This document shows, piece by piece, positions 26,480-35,280 of a stretch of 64,000 bases of DNA. The translations under genes were made by a program, and so were the position numbers. Source of the stretch: Aerosticca soli (GTDB lineage Bacteria > Pseudomonadota > Gammaproteobacteria > Xanthomonadales > Rhodanobacteraceae); assembly GCF_003967035.1 (NCBI RefSeq), contig NZ_AP018560.1, positions 829,001-893,000 of the forward strand. Reading direction: 5' to 3'. How positions within the stretch are numbered: position 1 is the first letter of the stretch; each line of letters opens with the position of its first letter. The notes under the pieces were generated by a model. The model had not been told where the DNA came from. It did not search any database and saw only the letters and a program-made list of their open reading frames with translations.

Positions 26480-27352
26480 TCAGAGCGTGGCGAGGAACGC
26501 CTCCAGCACTGCGCCGCGATAGGCGCGGCGGTGCAGCAATACGGAGAGCTTGCGGTGCAGGTCGAGGAAGGGCGTCTTGAGGACGCAGAGCCGGCCTGCG
26601 GCGGCATCGGCGGCGACCGCCACGGCGGGCAGGCAGGCGATGCCGAGGCCGGCGATCACCGCCTGTTTGATCGCCTCGGTCTGATCCAGTTCCAGCACCG
26701 TCTCGCCGGGCGGCAGCGCGGCCAGGGCGCGCTCGCTCAAGCTGCGCGTGGCCGAGCCCGGTTCGCGCAGTACCCAGCGCGCGCCGGCGAAATGCGCAGG
26801 CTTCAGCCGCTTGCGGGCGGCGAGCGGATGTGCCGGCGGCGCGCAGACCACCAGCGCGTCGTCGCGCCACGACCGCACTTCCAGCGCCGGATGGGTGACC
26901 GGGCCTTCCACGCAGCCCAAGTCCAGCGCATGGTCGAGCAACGCGGCGACGATGGTCGCGGTGTTGGATACGCGCAGACGCACGGAGACCTGCGGGTGCG
27001 CGTGCACGAACGCGCCGAGCAGTTCGCCCACGCGGTAGTTGCCGACCGTGTTGCTGGTGCCCAGCCGCAGTTCGCCGGTGAGGGCGGCGTCATCGGCGCC
27101 GAGTCTGGCCAGTTCCGCATGGCGCTCCAGGAGTTCCTGCGCGCGCGGCAGCAGTTCGCGGCCGCGTGCGTTGAGCCGCAAGCGGCCGCGGATGCGGTCG
27201 AACAGGGGCGTGCCGAGCTGCCGTTCCAGTTCGGCGAGCGCCATGCTGGCGGCCGGCTGGGTGAGATGCACGTGCGCGGCGGCGGCGCGCAGGCTGCCCA
27301 GCAACGCGGTATGCACGAACACGGCGAGTTGGCGTGCGCTGATGTTGAGCAT
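26480..27352 (-). CDS. LysR-type regulator, YeiE-like
   Basis: A 290-residue LysR-family regulator: N-terminal winged helix-turn-helix (about 5-65; LTQPAASMALAELERQLGTPLFDR) and an effector-binding domain of the periplasmic-binding type (LRLGTSNTVGNYRVGELL, then LDQTEAIKQAVIAGLGIACLP). It is divergent from a YeiH-family exporter gene with 97 bases between, the arrangement seen for yeiE-yeiH in E. coli and for many LysR regulators and their targets, so it probably controls that gene and itself. A perfect palindrome overlaps its start codon. The effector is unknown; sulfite or related sulfur compounds are suggested only by the YeiE resemblance. Confidence 0.88.
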   Translation of the reverse strand: MLNISARQLAVFVHTALLGSLRAAAAHVHLTQPAASMALAELERQLGTPLFDRIRGRLRLNARGRELLPRAQELLERHAELARLGADDAALTGELRLGTSNTVGNYRVGELLGAFVHAHPQVSVRLRVSNTATIVAALLDHALDLGCVEGPVTHPALEVRSWRDDALVVCAPPAHPLAARKRLKPAHFAGARWVLREPGSATRSLSERALAALPPGETVLELDQTEAIKQAVIAGLGIACLPAVAVAADAAAGRLCVLKTPFLDLHRKLSVLLHRRAYRGAVLEAFLATL

Positions 27353-27365
27353 CAGAAAACCTGAT
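27351..27365. promoter_or_regulatory. Palindrome in the LysR-YeiH divergent region
   Basis: ATCAG-AAAAC-CTGAT is a perfect 15-base inverted repeat overlapping the LysR start codon (27350-27352), at the edge of an AT-rich patch (27366-27399) that probably holds the promoters. It could serve as an autoregulatory operator; its position on the start codon would fit repression of the regulator gene. Confidence 0.45.
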
Positions 27366-27449
27366 GAAGCCTATCAAACATACAAAGTTTTACTGAAGGA
27401 TGGCCAGGCGGAGAATACGCCGTGCGACATCTGTCCTGCGGAGTGCGCC

Positions 27450-28457
27450 ATGAATCTTTCCGGGTCCACCCGGCGCGGTGTGTTGCCGGGGCTGGCGCTG
27501 GCCGTGGCCATCGCCGCACTCGCCCATGTGCTGGGGCATCGGTTTCCATTGCTCGGCGGGCCGGTGATCGGCATCGCGCTCGGCATCGCCCTGCGCAACA
27601 CGCTGTCCCTGGGCGCGCGCTTCACTGCCGGCATCCGTTTCGCCGGTAAGCAGGTGCTGCAGGCGTCCATCGTCCTGCTCGGCTTCGGGCTCGGCCTCGA
27701 CCAGGTGGCGCGGACCGGCCTCGAGTCGCTGTCGGTGACACTGGCGACGATGAGCGTGGCGTTCCTCACCGCCTGGGGACTCGGCCGCCTCCTCGGCGTG
27801 CACGACAAGCTGATGCTGCTGATCGGCGTGGGCACGGCGATCTGCGGCGGCTCGGCGATCGCCGCGGTGACGCCGATCATCAAGCCGGACGAGCACGACA
27901 CCGCCTTCGCCATCTCGACCATCTTCCTGTTCAATCTGGTCGCAGTGCTGCTGTTTCCGGCGCTCGGGCATCTGCTGCATCTTTCCGACCTTGGCTTCGG
28001 CCTGTGGGCCGGCACCGCGATCAACGACACCTCGTCGGTGGTGGCCGCGGGCTACAGCTACAGCCACGCGGCGGGCGACTACGCGACCATCGTCAAGCTG
28101 ACCCGCGCCACGCTGATCATCCCGATCTGCATCGTGCTGGCGCTGGCCACCGCCGCGCGGGCGAGGCGGCGCGGCGCGACCGATCTGCACCTCGGGCGCA
28201 TCTTTCCGTGGTTCATCCTGTGGTTCCTGGTCGCCTCGGGCGTGCGTACGGCAGGCTGGCTGCCGGCCACGCTGCTGGCGCCGCTGCATGCGCTGGCCGA
28301 GTTCTTGATCGTGGTCGCGCTCACCGCGATCGGGCTTTCCGCCGACCTGCGCAAGATGGTGGCGACCGGACCGAAGCCGATCCTGCTCGGCCTCGGCGTG
28401 TGGGCGGCGGTGGCGGTGAGCAGCCTCTTGGTGCAGCGGGCGATCGGCCGCTGGTGA
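27450..28457 (+). CDS. YeiH-family (UPF0324) putative sulfate exporter
   Basis: A 335-residue inner-membrane protein with about ten helices, starting with LPGLALAVAIAALAHVLG. It has the family's GTAICGGSAIAAVTPIIKPDE and AGTAINDTSSVVAAGYSYS motifs. The family is annotated as a putative sulfate exporter, but substrate evidence is limited. The ATG at 27450 has GGAG about 7 bases upstream; the frame is open much further upstream across the LysR gene, which is a shadow. Divergent from the LysR regulator, which likely controls it. It ends 7 bases from the convergent dxs stop. Confidence 0.88.
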   Translation: MNLSGSTRRGVLPGLALAVAIAALAHVLGHRFPLLGGPVIGIALGIALRNTLSLGARFTAGIRFAGKQVLQASIVLLGFGLGLDQVARTGLESLSVTLATMSVAFLTAWGLGRLLGVHDKLMLLIGVGTAICGGSAIAAVTPIIKPDEHDTAFAISTIFLFNLVAVLLFPALGHLLHLSDLGFGLWAGTAINDTSSVVAAGYSYSHAAGDYATIVKLTRATLIIPICIVLALATAARARRRGATDLHLGRIFPWFILWFLVASGVRTAGWLPATLLAPLHALAEFLIVVALTAIGLSADLRKMVATGPKPILLGLGVWAAVAVSSLLVQRAIGRW

Positions 28458-28464
28458 GGACTTT

Positions 28465-30354
28465 TCAGCCCAGGTATGCCGCCGCGGTGAAATAGGCGGG
28501 AAAGCGCGCCTGGATCGCACGCCGGATGCCGGGCAGGTCGAGCCCGGCCAGGCTCAGCACCTCCTCGCGGCTGCCGTGTTCCAGATAGGCATCGGGCAGG
28601 CCCAGATGCAGGATCGGCATGACGATGCCATGGGCGGCCAGGCATTCGGCCACGCCCGAGCCGGCGCCGCCGGCTATCACGTTGTCCTCCAGCGTGACCA
28701 GCGCCTCGTGGGTGCGGGCGATGTCCAGGATCAGCGCCTCGTCCAGCGGTTTGACGAAGCGCATGTTGACCAGCGTGGCGTCGAGTTCGGCGGCGATCTC
28801 GGCCGCTGGCGCGAGCATGGCGCCGAAGCTGAGCAGGGCCAGGCCGCGGCCGCGCCGACGCAGCTCGGCCTTGCCGATCGGCAGGGTGTCGAGCGCCTTG
28901 GCGACCGCCACCCCGGGCCCGGTGCCGCGCGGATAGCGCACCGCCGCCGGGCCGGGATAGGCGAAGGCGGTGGTGAGCATCATCCGGCATTCGTTCTCGT
29001 CGGCCGGCGCCATCACCACCATGTTCGGCAGGCAGCGCAGGAAGGAGAGATCGAAACTGCCCGCATGGGTGGCGCCGTCCGGGCCGACCACGCCGGCGCG
29101 GTCGACGGCGAAAGTGACGTCGAGGTTCTGCAGGGCGACGTCGTGGATGGCCTGATCGTAGGCGCGCTGCAGGAAGGTGGAATAGATCGCCACCACCGGC
29201 TTGGCGCCCTCGCAGGCCATGCCGGCGGCCAGCGTCACCGCGTGCTGCTCGGCGATGGCGACGTCGAAATAGCGCTCGGGGTATTCCCTGGAGAAGCGCA
29301 CCAGCCCGGAACCCTCGCGCATGGCCGGGGTGATGCCGAACAGTCGCGGGTCGGCGGCGGCCATGTCGCACAGCCAGTCGCCGAACACGTCCGTGTAGGT
29401 GGGCCTGGCCGTACCCGGTTTCTTCACCACGCCGGCCTGCGGGTCGAACGGGCCCACCGCGTGGTACTCGATCTGCGCCCGTTCGGCGGGCGGATAGCCC
29501 TTGCCCTTGGTGGTGATGACATGCAGAAGCTGCGGCCCCGGCAGCTGCTTGACCGTGCGCAGCGAGGCCAGCAGCTGTGGCAGGTCATGGCCGTCGATCG
29601 GGCCGGTGTAGTGGAAACCGAGTTCCTCGAACAGCGTGGAGGGCATGAACATGCCCTTGGCGTGCTCCTCCCAGCGCTTGAAGAAGCGGCCCATCAGCGA
29701 TTGCTTGGGAATGGCGCGCTTGGCGCGTTCGCGCCAGCTGTTGAGCGTGCGGTTGGTGAGCAGGCGCGCCAGCATCTTGGTCAGCCCGCCGACGTTCTCG
29801 CTGATCGACATGCCATTGTCGTTGAGGATCACCAGCAGATCCGCATCGACGTCGCCGCCGTGGTTCATCGCCTCGTAGGCCATGCCGGCGGTCATCGCGC
29901 CGTCACCGATCACGGCGACGATCTTGCGCCGGTCGCCACGGCGCTGGTTGGCGATGGCCATGCCCAGCGCCGCCGAGATCGAGGTGGACGAATGGCCGAC
30001 GCCGAAGGTGTCGTACTCGCTCTCCTCGCGGCGCGGGAACGGTGCCAGGCCGTCCTTCTGCTTGATCGTGGTGATGCGGTCGCGCCGGCCGGTGAGGATC
30101 TTGTGCGGATAGCACTGATGACCCACGTCCCAGACCAGCCGGTCGTGCGGGGTATCGAAGACGTAGTGCAGCGCGACGGTGAGCTCGACCACGCCCAGCC
30201 CCGCGCCGAAGTGACCGCCGGAGCTGGCGACCGATTCGATCAGGTAGCCGCGCAGTTCCTCGGCCACCTGGGGGAGTTCCTCGTCGGACAGGCGACGCAG
30301 GTCGGCCGGCGAGTCGATGTGCGCCAGCCGCGGATAGCGGGAAAGAGTGTCCAT
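28465..30354 (-). CDS. dxs: 1-deoxy-D-xylulose-5-phosphate synthase
   Basis: A 629-residue thiamine-diphosphate enzyme that joins pyruvate and glyceraldehyde 3-phosphate, the first and flux-controlling step of the MEP isoprenoid pathway and a source for thiamine and pyridoxal. Visible: [16 protein letters not shown] and [15 protein letters not shown] near the start, the ThDP motif [19 protein letters not shown] ending in NDN, and a transketolase-like central domain with [12 protein letters not shown]. Length equals E. coli Dxs within ten residues. The frame runs 40 codons further upstream, but the ATG at 30354 begins conserved sequence ([20 protein letters not shown]). No ribosome site is strong. 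Confidence 0.96.
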   Translation of the reverse strand: MDTLSRYPRLAHIDSPADLRRLSDEELPQVAEELRGYLIESVASSGGHFGAGLGVVELTVALHYVFDTPHDRLVWDVGHQCYPHKILTGRRDRITTIKQKDGLAPFPRREESEYDTFGVGHSSTSISAALGMAIANQRRGDRRKIVAVIGDGAMTAGMAYEAMNHGGDVDADLLVILNDNGMSISENVGGLTKMLARLLTNRTLNSWRERAKRAIPKQSLMGRFFKRWEEHAKGMFMPSTLFEELGFHYTGPIDGHDLPQLLASLRTVKQLPGPQLLHVITTKGKGYPPAERAQIEYHAVGPFDPQAGVVKKPGTARPTYTDVFGDWLCDMAAADPRLFGITPAMREGSGLVRFSREYPERYFDVAIAEQHAVTLAAGMACEGAKPVVAIYSTFLQRAYDQAIHDVALQNLDVTFAVDRAGVVGPDGATHAGSFDLSFLRCLPNMVVMAPADENECRMMLTTAFAYPGPAAVRYPRGTGPGVAVAKALDTLPIGKAELRRRGRGLALLSFGAMLAPAAEIAAELDATLVNMRFVKPLDEALILDIARTHEALVTLEDNVIAGGAGSGVAECLAAHGIVMPILHLGLPDAYLEHGSREEVLSLAGLDLPGIRRAIQARFPAYFTAAAYLG

Positions 30355-30494
30355 CGGGCTATTGTTGGACCGCGGCCCTGCCGGGGCAAGGGTGGCCGCG
30401 GCGCCGTAGGCAGGGCGTTCAGCCCGTCTGCACGGGGCGCAGACAGCGGCCGCGGCACGCTCGCGCGCCATCATCGGTCGACCCCGGGCCCACC

Positions 30495-30950
30495 ATGTCC
30501 GCGCCTTCGCTGTTCCAGCGTTTCGCCAATGCCACCGCCACCGCCGCCGGCAAACCCGCCGCCTTCATGGGCGCGGTGCTGGTGGTGGTGATCTGGGCCG
30601 CCACCGGGCCGCTGTTCCATTTCGGCGATACCTGGCAGCTGGTCATCAATACCGGCACCACCATCATCACCTTCCTGATGGTGTTCCTGATCCAGAACGC
30701 CCAGAACCGAGACTCGGCGGCGGTACAGATCAAGCTGGACGAGCTGATACGCAGCAGTCACGCGCACAACGCGCTGCTGGGGCTGGAAGATCTGGACGAG
30801 GCCAGCCTGGAACGCCTCCGCAAGCACTACCGCACCCTGGCCGAACGCTCCAGTGACCGCGCCACCGCCAGCCAGGCCGCCGATGACGTGCTCGACGACG
30901 TGCTGCGCGTCAAGCGTGTGCTGCGCGACGATCGCGGGGCAGGTGACTGA
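30495..30950 (+). CDS. Low-affinity iron permease-family small membrane protein
   Basis: A 151-residue protein with two hydrophobic segments ([19 protein letters not shown] and [24 protein letters not shown]) and a soluble helical tail. The pattern, especially the second helix followed by QNAQNRDS and a KLDELIR tail, is typical of bacterial proteins placed in the low-affinity iron permease family. Iron transport has not been shown for the bacterial members, so the name is by family only. The final 41 bases overlap, tail to tail, with the convergent HNH nuclease gene. Confidence 0.82.
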   Translation: MSAPSLFQRFANATATAAGKPAAFMGAVLVVVIWAATGPLFHFGDTWQLVINTGTTIITFLMVFLIQNAQNRDSAAVQIKLDELIRSSHAHNALLGLEDLDEASLERLRKHYRTLAERSSDRATASQAADDVLDDVLRVKRVLRDDRGAGD

Positions 30951-31509
30951 CCAGGAACTCCATCTGGTCGGCCAGGATGTTGCGGTTGGACAGGATGAGG
31001 TGTTCCACCCAGCTCGGCCGGTAAGGCACGGCCAGCAGCGGCATGTGCGCCTGTTGCGGGGTGCGGTTGCCTTTCTTGAGGTTGCAGGCCAGGCAGGCGC
31101 TGACCACGTTTTCCCATTCGTCGCGACCGCCGCGCGAGACCGGCTGCACGTGGTCGCGGGTGAGTTCGCCGCGGCTGTAGTGGCCGCCGCAGTACAGACA
31201 CAGGTAGCGGTCGCGCGCGAACAGCGCGGCGTTGGTCAGCGCCGGCGCTGGGTCGGCGGCATGATCGCGGCAATGGCCGGTGCTGGCGATGATCGGGTGC
31301 AGCTCGATGCGGCTTTGCGCGTCGAGCCGGCGGTTGTGCCCGCCGTGCACGGTGAGGCACGGCTCGCCCACGGTCCAGGCCACCACGCCACGCACGTAGA
31401 GGCAGACGGCTTCCTGCCAGCTGATCCAGTCGAGAATGCGGCCGCTGGCGTCCAGCGCGAGCAGGCGGGTCGCGTGCAGGTCGCCCCGGCGGTTCACTCC
31501 CATCAGCAT
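30910..31509 (-). CDS. HNH endonuclease-family protein
   Basis: A 199-residue protein with an HNH/zinc domain in the second half: CLYCGGHYSRGELTRDHVQPVSRGGRDEWENVVSACLACNLKKGN. The two CxxC pairs bind zinc, and the DH...N...N pattern is the nuclease core. Relatives are common single-gene HNH nucleases of unknown cellular role; some act in DNA repair or as remnants of defence systems, but there is no partner gene here. Two ATGs (31509, 31503) are possible; GGAGGG is 9 bases before the first. Its last 41 bases lie antisense to the end of the upstream plus-strand gene. Confidence 0.85.
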   Translation of the reverse strand: MLMGVNRRGDLHATRLLALDASGRILDWISWQEAVCLYVRGVVAWTVGEPCLTVHGGHNRRLDAQSRIELHPIIASTGHCRDHAADPAPALTNAALFARDRYLCLYCGGHYSRGELTRDHVQPVSRGGRDEWENVVSACLACNLKKGNRTPQQAHMPLLAVPYRPSWVEHLILSNRNILADQMEFLVSHLPRDRRAAHA

Positions 31510-31569
31510 GCGTTGCGTCCCTCCGATCGCGAAGAGCGTGACGGCGATGTCGGCCAGATGCGAGCTTAG

Positions 31570-31597
31570 AACATAAATCTTGGCAATCCCATGGCAA
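31570..31597 (-). promoter_or_regulatory. Probable promoter of the HNH nuclease gene
   Basis: Read on the minus strand, TTGCCA (31592-31597), 16 bases, then TATGTT (31570-31575), giving a leader of about 55 bases to the ATG at 31509. Good sigma-70 spacing in an otherwise GC-rich region. Confidence 0.5.
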
Positions 31598-31632
31598 TTC
31601 CGCCGGTTTGCGCGGCCGGCCGTGCCCTGGTG

Positions 31633-31661
31633 CTGGCGCGATGGCGCCCGGCTGCTATAGT
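31633..31661 (+). promoter_or_regulatory. Possible promoter of the SapC-family gene
   Basis: TATAGT at 31656-31661 is a good -10 hexamer; CTGGCG 17 bases upstream is a poor -35. The transcript would carry a leader of about 85 bases containing an A-run (31672-31678). Confidence 0.45.
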
Positions 31662-31753
31662 CGGCGGTTTGAAAAAAACCGAACGCCGCAACCGGCGGGG
31701 GCGCCGGCGGACAAACCCGCGCGGCGATCCTTTCACTTGAAGGAACGAAAAAC

Positions 31754-32512
31754 GTGGCTGAAGTGCTTTTCTACGAGCGTCCGGTACCGCTCAACCGTAC
31801 CGTCCACAAGGACCTGCGCATGAAGGGCATTCCCAGCATGCGCTTTGCCGCCAAGGCGCACTCGGTGCCGCTGACCGGCGTGGAATTCCCGCTGGCCGCG
31901 CGCGACGTGCCGATCCTCTTCGCCGGCGAACGGGTCGAGGACGCGGGCCCCATGGCGCTCCTGGGGCTGCGCCAGGAGGAAAACCTGCTGGTCGACGCAC
32001 AGGGACAGTGGATGCCCAACGTCTACGTACCCGCTTTCGTGCGCCGCTATCCGTTCATCCTGGCCGAGAAGCCCGAAGGCACCGAGGGCGAGGATTTCAC
32101 CGTGTTCCTGGACGAGGCCTTCGAGGGCTTCGGCACCGAGGAGGGCGAGCGGCTGTTCAACGAGGACGGCAGCGACAGCGAGATACTGTCCCGCGCGGTC
32201 GCCTTCCTCGGCGAATTCCAGCAACACGTGGCGCGCACGCGCTGGTTCATGGATCAGCTGCGCAAGCACGACCTGCTCGAGCCGCGCAACATCCGGCTGG
32301 AGAAGCAGGGCAAGGCGATCAATCTCAACGGCCTGTTCGTGGTCAGCGAGGAGCGTCTGCGCCGGCTGGATGCGCAGACCGCCCAGACTTTCCTGGCCGA
32401 GGGCGTGCTCGGCTGGATCTACGCCCACCTGCTCTCGCTGCCCAACATCGATCGTCTGACGCGCCTCCTGGAGGCCCGCGAAGAGGCCGAGGCGCTCGCC
32501 ACGCGCAACTGA
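31754..32512 (+). CDS. SapC-family protein
   Basis: A 252-residue soluble protein matching the SapC family (named after a Campylobacter S-layer-associated protein). It begins AEVLFYERPVPLNRTVHKDL and contains HSVPLTGVEFPLAARDVPILF, a stretch widely conserved in proteobacterial members. No signal peptide or catalytic motif is seen; the role is unknown and S-layer involvement is only by name. The start is GTG, with AAGGAA 10 bases upstream at 31739-31744. Promoter-like -10 at 31656 and a strong terminator at 32537 make it a single-gene unit with a long leader, consistent with good expression. Confidence 0.88.
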   Translation: MAEVLFYERPVPLNRTVHKDLRMKGIPSMRFAAKAHSVPLTGVEFPLAARDVPILFAGERVEDAGPMALLGLRQEENLLVDAQGQWMPNVYVPAFVRRYPFILAEKPEGTEGEDFTVFLDEAFEGFGTEEGERLFNEDGSDSEILSRAVAFLGEFQQHVARTRWFMDQLRKHDLLEPRNIRLEKQGKAINLNGLFVVSEERLRRLDAQTAQTFLAEGVLGWIYAHLLSLPNIDRLTRLLEAREEAEALATRN

Positions 32513-32536
32513 GCCTGCGGGTTTCAAGAAACTTCC

Positions 32537-32573
32537 GCCAGGGCCGGTGCCGCGGCACCGGCCCTGGCCTTTA
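32537..32573 (+). terminator. Strong intrinsic terminator after sapC-family gene
   Basis: Perfect 15-base arms GCCAGGGCCGGTGCC (32537-32551) and GGCACCGGCCCTGGC (32554-32568) with a 2-base gap in the loop, followed by CTTTA. The stem is exceptionally stable; the T-tract is short. Confidence 0.8.
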
Positions 32574-32622
32574 GCCCCCGCTTGGGCCTGTCGGGGCGCC
32601 TTGGGCGAGCGCGGAGCGCTTT

Positions 32623-33120
32623 TTACGGGCGTGCCGCGATCACCTCGATCTCGACCAGGTAACCGGGATTGGCCAGCGCGGCCACCTGCATGGCGGAGCG
32701 GGCCGGCAGTTTCGGCTGCGCGGGCGTGCCAAAGAACTGCCGGTAGCCCTGCATGAAGCCGGCGAAGTCCATGCGTCCGCCGTGGGCGGCATCGCCGACC
32801 AGGAAGACCTGCATCTTGACCACATCGCCCATGCCCAGACCCATGCTCTTGAGCGTTTTCTCGATCGCACTGAGCGCGCCGATCGTCTGCGTACGGGTGT
32901 CGCCATAGGCCGCGGGCGAATCCTTCGGCGCCTTGGTGTCGACGACCGGAGGCACCATGCCGCTCACGAAAACCAGGGTCTTGTCGGCTGGCACTTCCAC
33001 CGCGGCCGAGATCGGGAAATCGCTATCGGGAATCTTGTGACGGACGACGTCACTGGCACTGGCTGCAAAGGCGCTGGCCAGCAGCAGGCTGGTCATGGCT
33101 GAGCGGATCGGCATAGGCAC
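32623..33120 (-). CDS. RidA-family protein with signal peptide (periplasmic)
   Basis: A 165-residue protein of the RidA/YjgF family, which hydrolyses reactive imines or enamines released by amino-acid and amine oxidising enzymes. Arg141 in LPARSAMQV and VEIEVIAA match the family's active-site Arg and Glu. Unlike ordinary cytoplasmic RidA (about 128 residues), it has an N-terminal signal peptide (IRSAMTSLLLASAFAASASD, cleavage near 22). It is the last gene of the receptor-amine oxidase-cytochrome unit, which explains both its location and its job: dealing with imines made by the amine oxidase in the periplasm. AAGGAG is 7 bases before the GTG at 33120 and 13 before an in-frame ATG at 33114. 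Confidence 0.88.
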   Translation of the reverse strand: MPMPIRSAMTSLLLASAFAASASDVVRHKIPDSDFPISAAVEVPADKTLVFVSGMVPPVVDTKAPKDSPAAYGDTRTQTIGALSAIEKTLKSMGLGMGDVVKMQVFLVGDAAHGGRMDFAGFMQGYRQFFGTPAQPKLPARSAMQVAALANPGYLVEIEVIAARP

Positions 33121-33138
33121 GGGGAGGCTCCTTAAAGG

Positions 33139-33594
33139 TCAGAGTGATACATGCAAGGCCGCCACATCGGCGGTTGAAAGCGTCTGCCCATCGTGTGGGC
33201 CGAAGCGGCTACGCACATAATCGACCACTTCGGCGATCTGGGCATCGCTCAAGGTGGTTCCGCGCAGGAAGCGGTTTTCGCTGTCCTCCTGGGCTTTGGG
33301 GGCGAATGCGGGCATGTTGTGGCGGCCATAGAGCACCACCGCGGCCACGTAGGGTGCCGAGATCAGCTTGGGATTGCCGGCCAGCGCCGGATAACGTCCG
33401 GCGCCGACGGCGCCCTGTCCATCCGGCATGTGGCAGCCCTGGCAGATCGCGTGATAGATGGTCTTGCCATCGTGGGTGTCGGCAAGGTCGACCGGCCGCA
33501 TCAGGCCGGCGTTGTCGGCGGGAAGGCGTGCCGGAAGGCCGGCCAGGAGCATGGCGATCGCCAGAAGTCCGATGTTGCGTCGAGGCTGGATCAT
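33139..33594 (-). CDS. Secreted c-type cytochrome, partner of the amine oxidase
   Basis: A 151-residue protein with an N-terminal export signal (IGLLAIAMLLAGLPARLPAD), a single heme motif C52-Q-G-C55-H56 and a plausible axial methionine M94 in GRHNMPAF, so a small class I cytochrome c of the periplasm. The ATG at 33594 overlaps the stop of the amine oxidase gene (ATGA), so the two are translationally coupled. In Pseudomonas putida S16 the flavin amine oxidase NicA2 passes electrons to a cytochrome c (CycN) rather than oxygen; the same coupling is likely here. RidA follows 18 bases downstream. Confidence 0.87.
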   Translation of the reverse strand: MIQPRRNIGLLAIAMLLAGLPARLPADNAGLMRPVDLADTHDGKTIYHAICQGCHMPDGQGAVGAGRYPALAGNPKLISAPYVAAVVLYGRHNMPAFAPKAQEDSENRFLRGTTLSDAQIAEVVDYVRSRFGPHDGQTLSTADVAALHVSL

Positions 33595-35210
33595 GCGGCG
33601 GCTCCGGGCGAGATGATGCGCTGGTGGAGTCGGGTGATGGCGTCGATCGCCGAGGTCACCGCGCCTTCCTGCCAGGCGGGGATGTAGGAGGCGTGCTCGC
33701 CGGCCAGCACGATGCGACCGTCGATCTGACACAAGTCATCGTAATGGGCGGTGCGCGAGGCTTCCGACCACAGCCCGAAGCAGCCCATGGTGAAAGGGGA
33801 GCGATGCCATGCCACGGATATGCCATTTTCGAACTCGCGGGCGTACTGGGGATGGATGCGGCTGCCGTATTCGACCGCCAGGCGAACGCGCTGATCGGGT
33901 GGCATGGCGGTGAACTCCATCGCATTCAGCCCGAACATGTAGGCGCCCAGCAGCACGCCCTTGCGACCGTGAAAACCGTAGCTGGGATAACTGATGTTGG
34001 TGATCGGCAGGTCCGTATAGCTGATGCCGCCATAGATGTGCTCGTCCTCCTCCCAGAAGCGGCGTTTGAATTGCAGGCCGATCTTGACCGCAGCGGCATA
34101 GGGCACGGCGGCAATGGCGTCGGCCATGGGCTGGCCTACGTTCATCGGGATCTGGCTCAGGATCGACAGTGGGATGGTGTTGACGCACCAGTCCGCCTGC
34201 GCGGTGAACGTGCTGCCCGGTCGCGAGGCGTCCTCGCAGGTCACGTGCACGGCATGCTCGTCCTGGTGGATGTCGACCACCTTGGCGCGGTAGCGGATGA
34301 TCGGCCCGAGCGCGTGGGCGAATGCCTCGCCGATCCGGCCCATGCCGCCCACCGGCTGCAGCAGCGTGGTCTGCATCTCGTAGTTGTCGCCGGCGGTCAG
34401 CATCGCCCAGAGTCCGGAATCGAGGACGTCGTCGAGCGACAGCGGCACCGAGGGTTGCGGACGGGCACTCAAGCCGCCGCCGGGGTCGCGTTCGTAGCCG
34501 CGGCGGTTGCTGCTCAGCTTGCCGGCGACGTAGCGGTTTTGCGCATCCAGTGCGCCCCATTCGCGCAGGGATTCGAGCAGCCGCTCGCGGTCTTCGCCGC
34601 TGACCTTGTCGTCCAGACGGCGCTGTTGCGCACACTGGGCGAGCAGTTCGGCGACGTGCCCGCGGTAATCGGCGGCGATGTGGCGATAGCGTTGCGGTTT
34701 GCCGCCGAATGCCTTTTCGCCGTGCAGATAGGCGTTGTGGTTGACCTGCACGAAAGGCTCCAATGCCACGCGCAATACCTTGCAGTAATGCAGGATGCCG
34801 TGATGGTGATAGGGCAGGCGCCAGGGGCCCGGATTGACGTATTGCCCGTCGTCGAATTGACATTGCTGGTGGAAGCCGCCGAGTTCCGTATAGGCATCGC
34901 CGCCGCGCAATGTCCAGTTGCGGCCGCCGGGCCTGGCGTTGTATTCGAGGATCTGCACCTTGTAGCCGGCCGCCTGCAATTCATAGGCGGCCACCATGCC
35001 GGCAATGCCGGCGCCCAGGATCAGCACCGAAGTGCCCGGCGGCGCGGGGGAAAGTTTCGGCCGGCCTTTGAATGGCGACTCGCTGGCCAGTCCCAGACTG
35101 CTCATCGCCTGATACATCGCGGCACTGCCTGCCGCAAGGCCAATACATCGCAATAACTGACGGCGGGTCGGTGAGAAATCCATCATGGCCGTACCGGGTT
35201 GCGATTGCAC
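33591..35210 (-). CDS. Flavin monoamine oxidase/dehydrogenase with Tat signal
   Basis: A 539-residue FAD amine-oxidase-family enzyme. Residues 14-40 (PTRRQLLRCIGLAAG) look like a twin-arginine export signal, so it should fold with FAD in the cytoplasm and act in the periplasm. FAD motifs: GAGIAG (66-71), E89, GGR (95-97), and the C-terminal LAGEHASYIPAWQEGAV. The family oxidises primary or secondary amines, polyamines or L-amino acids to imines. Adjacent genes encode a receptor upstream and a cytochrome c and RidA downstream, pointing to a dehydrogenase that feeds the respiratory chain. Substrate is not predictable. GTG at 35210 has GGGAGG 6 bases upstream; ATGs nine codons in are alternatives. 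Confidence 0.88.
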   Translation of the reverse strand: MQSQPGTAMMDFSPTRRQLLRCIGLAAGSAAMYQAMSSLGLASESPFKGRPKLSPAPPGTSVLILGAGIAGMVAAYELQAAGYKVQILEYNARPGGRNWTLRGGDAYTELGGFHQQCQFDDGQYVNPGPWRLPYHHHGILHYCKVLRVALEPFVQVNHNAYLHGEKAFGGKPQRYRHIAADYRGHVAELLAQCAQQRRLDDKVSGEDRERLLESLREWGALDAQNRYVAGKLSSNRRGYERDPGGGLSARPQPSVPLSLDDVLDSGLWAMLTAGDNYEMQTTLLQPVGGMGRIGEAFAHALGPIIRYRAKVVDIHQDEHAVHVTCEDASRPGSTFTAQADWCVNTIPLSILSQIPMNVGQPMADAIAAVPYAAAVKIGLQFKRRFWEEDEHIYGGISYTDLPITNISYPSYGFHGRKGVLLGAYMFGLNAMEFTAMPPDQRVRLAVEYGSRIHPQYAREFENGISVAWHRSPFTMGCFGLWSEASRTAHYDDLCQIDGRIVLAGEHASYIPAWQEGAVTSAIDAITRLHQRIISPGAAA

Positions 35211-35280
35211 ATAAAACCTCCCGTGAAAAACCAGCCGAAGCCGGCGCCCATGAAGACGCCGGCCGTTTCATTTCATTGAT

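Noticed and set aside
30910-31509. HNH nuclease as part of a defence island or homing element.
   Set aside because: No methyltransferase, intron, integrase or other defence gene is next to it, and base composition matches the neighbours.
32537-32573. The perfect GC palindrome after the SapC gene as a mobile-element end or CRISPR repeat.
   Set aside because: Single copy, directly after a stop and followed by T residues: a terminator explains it.
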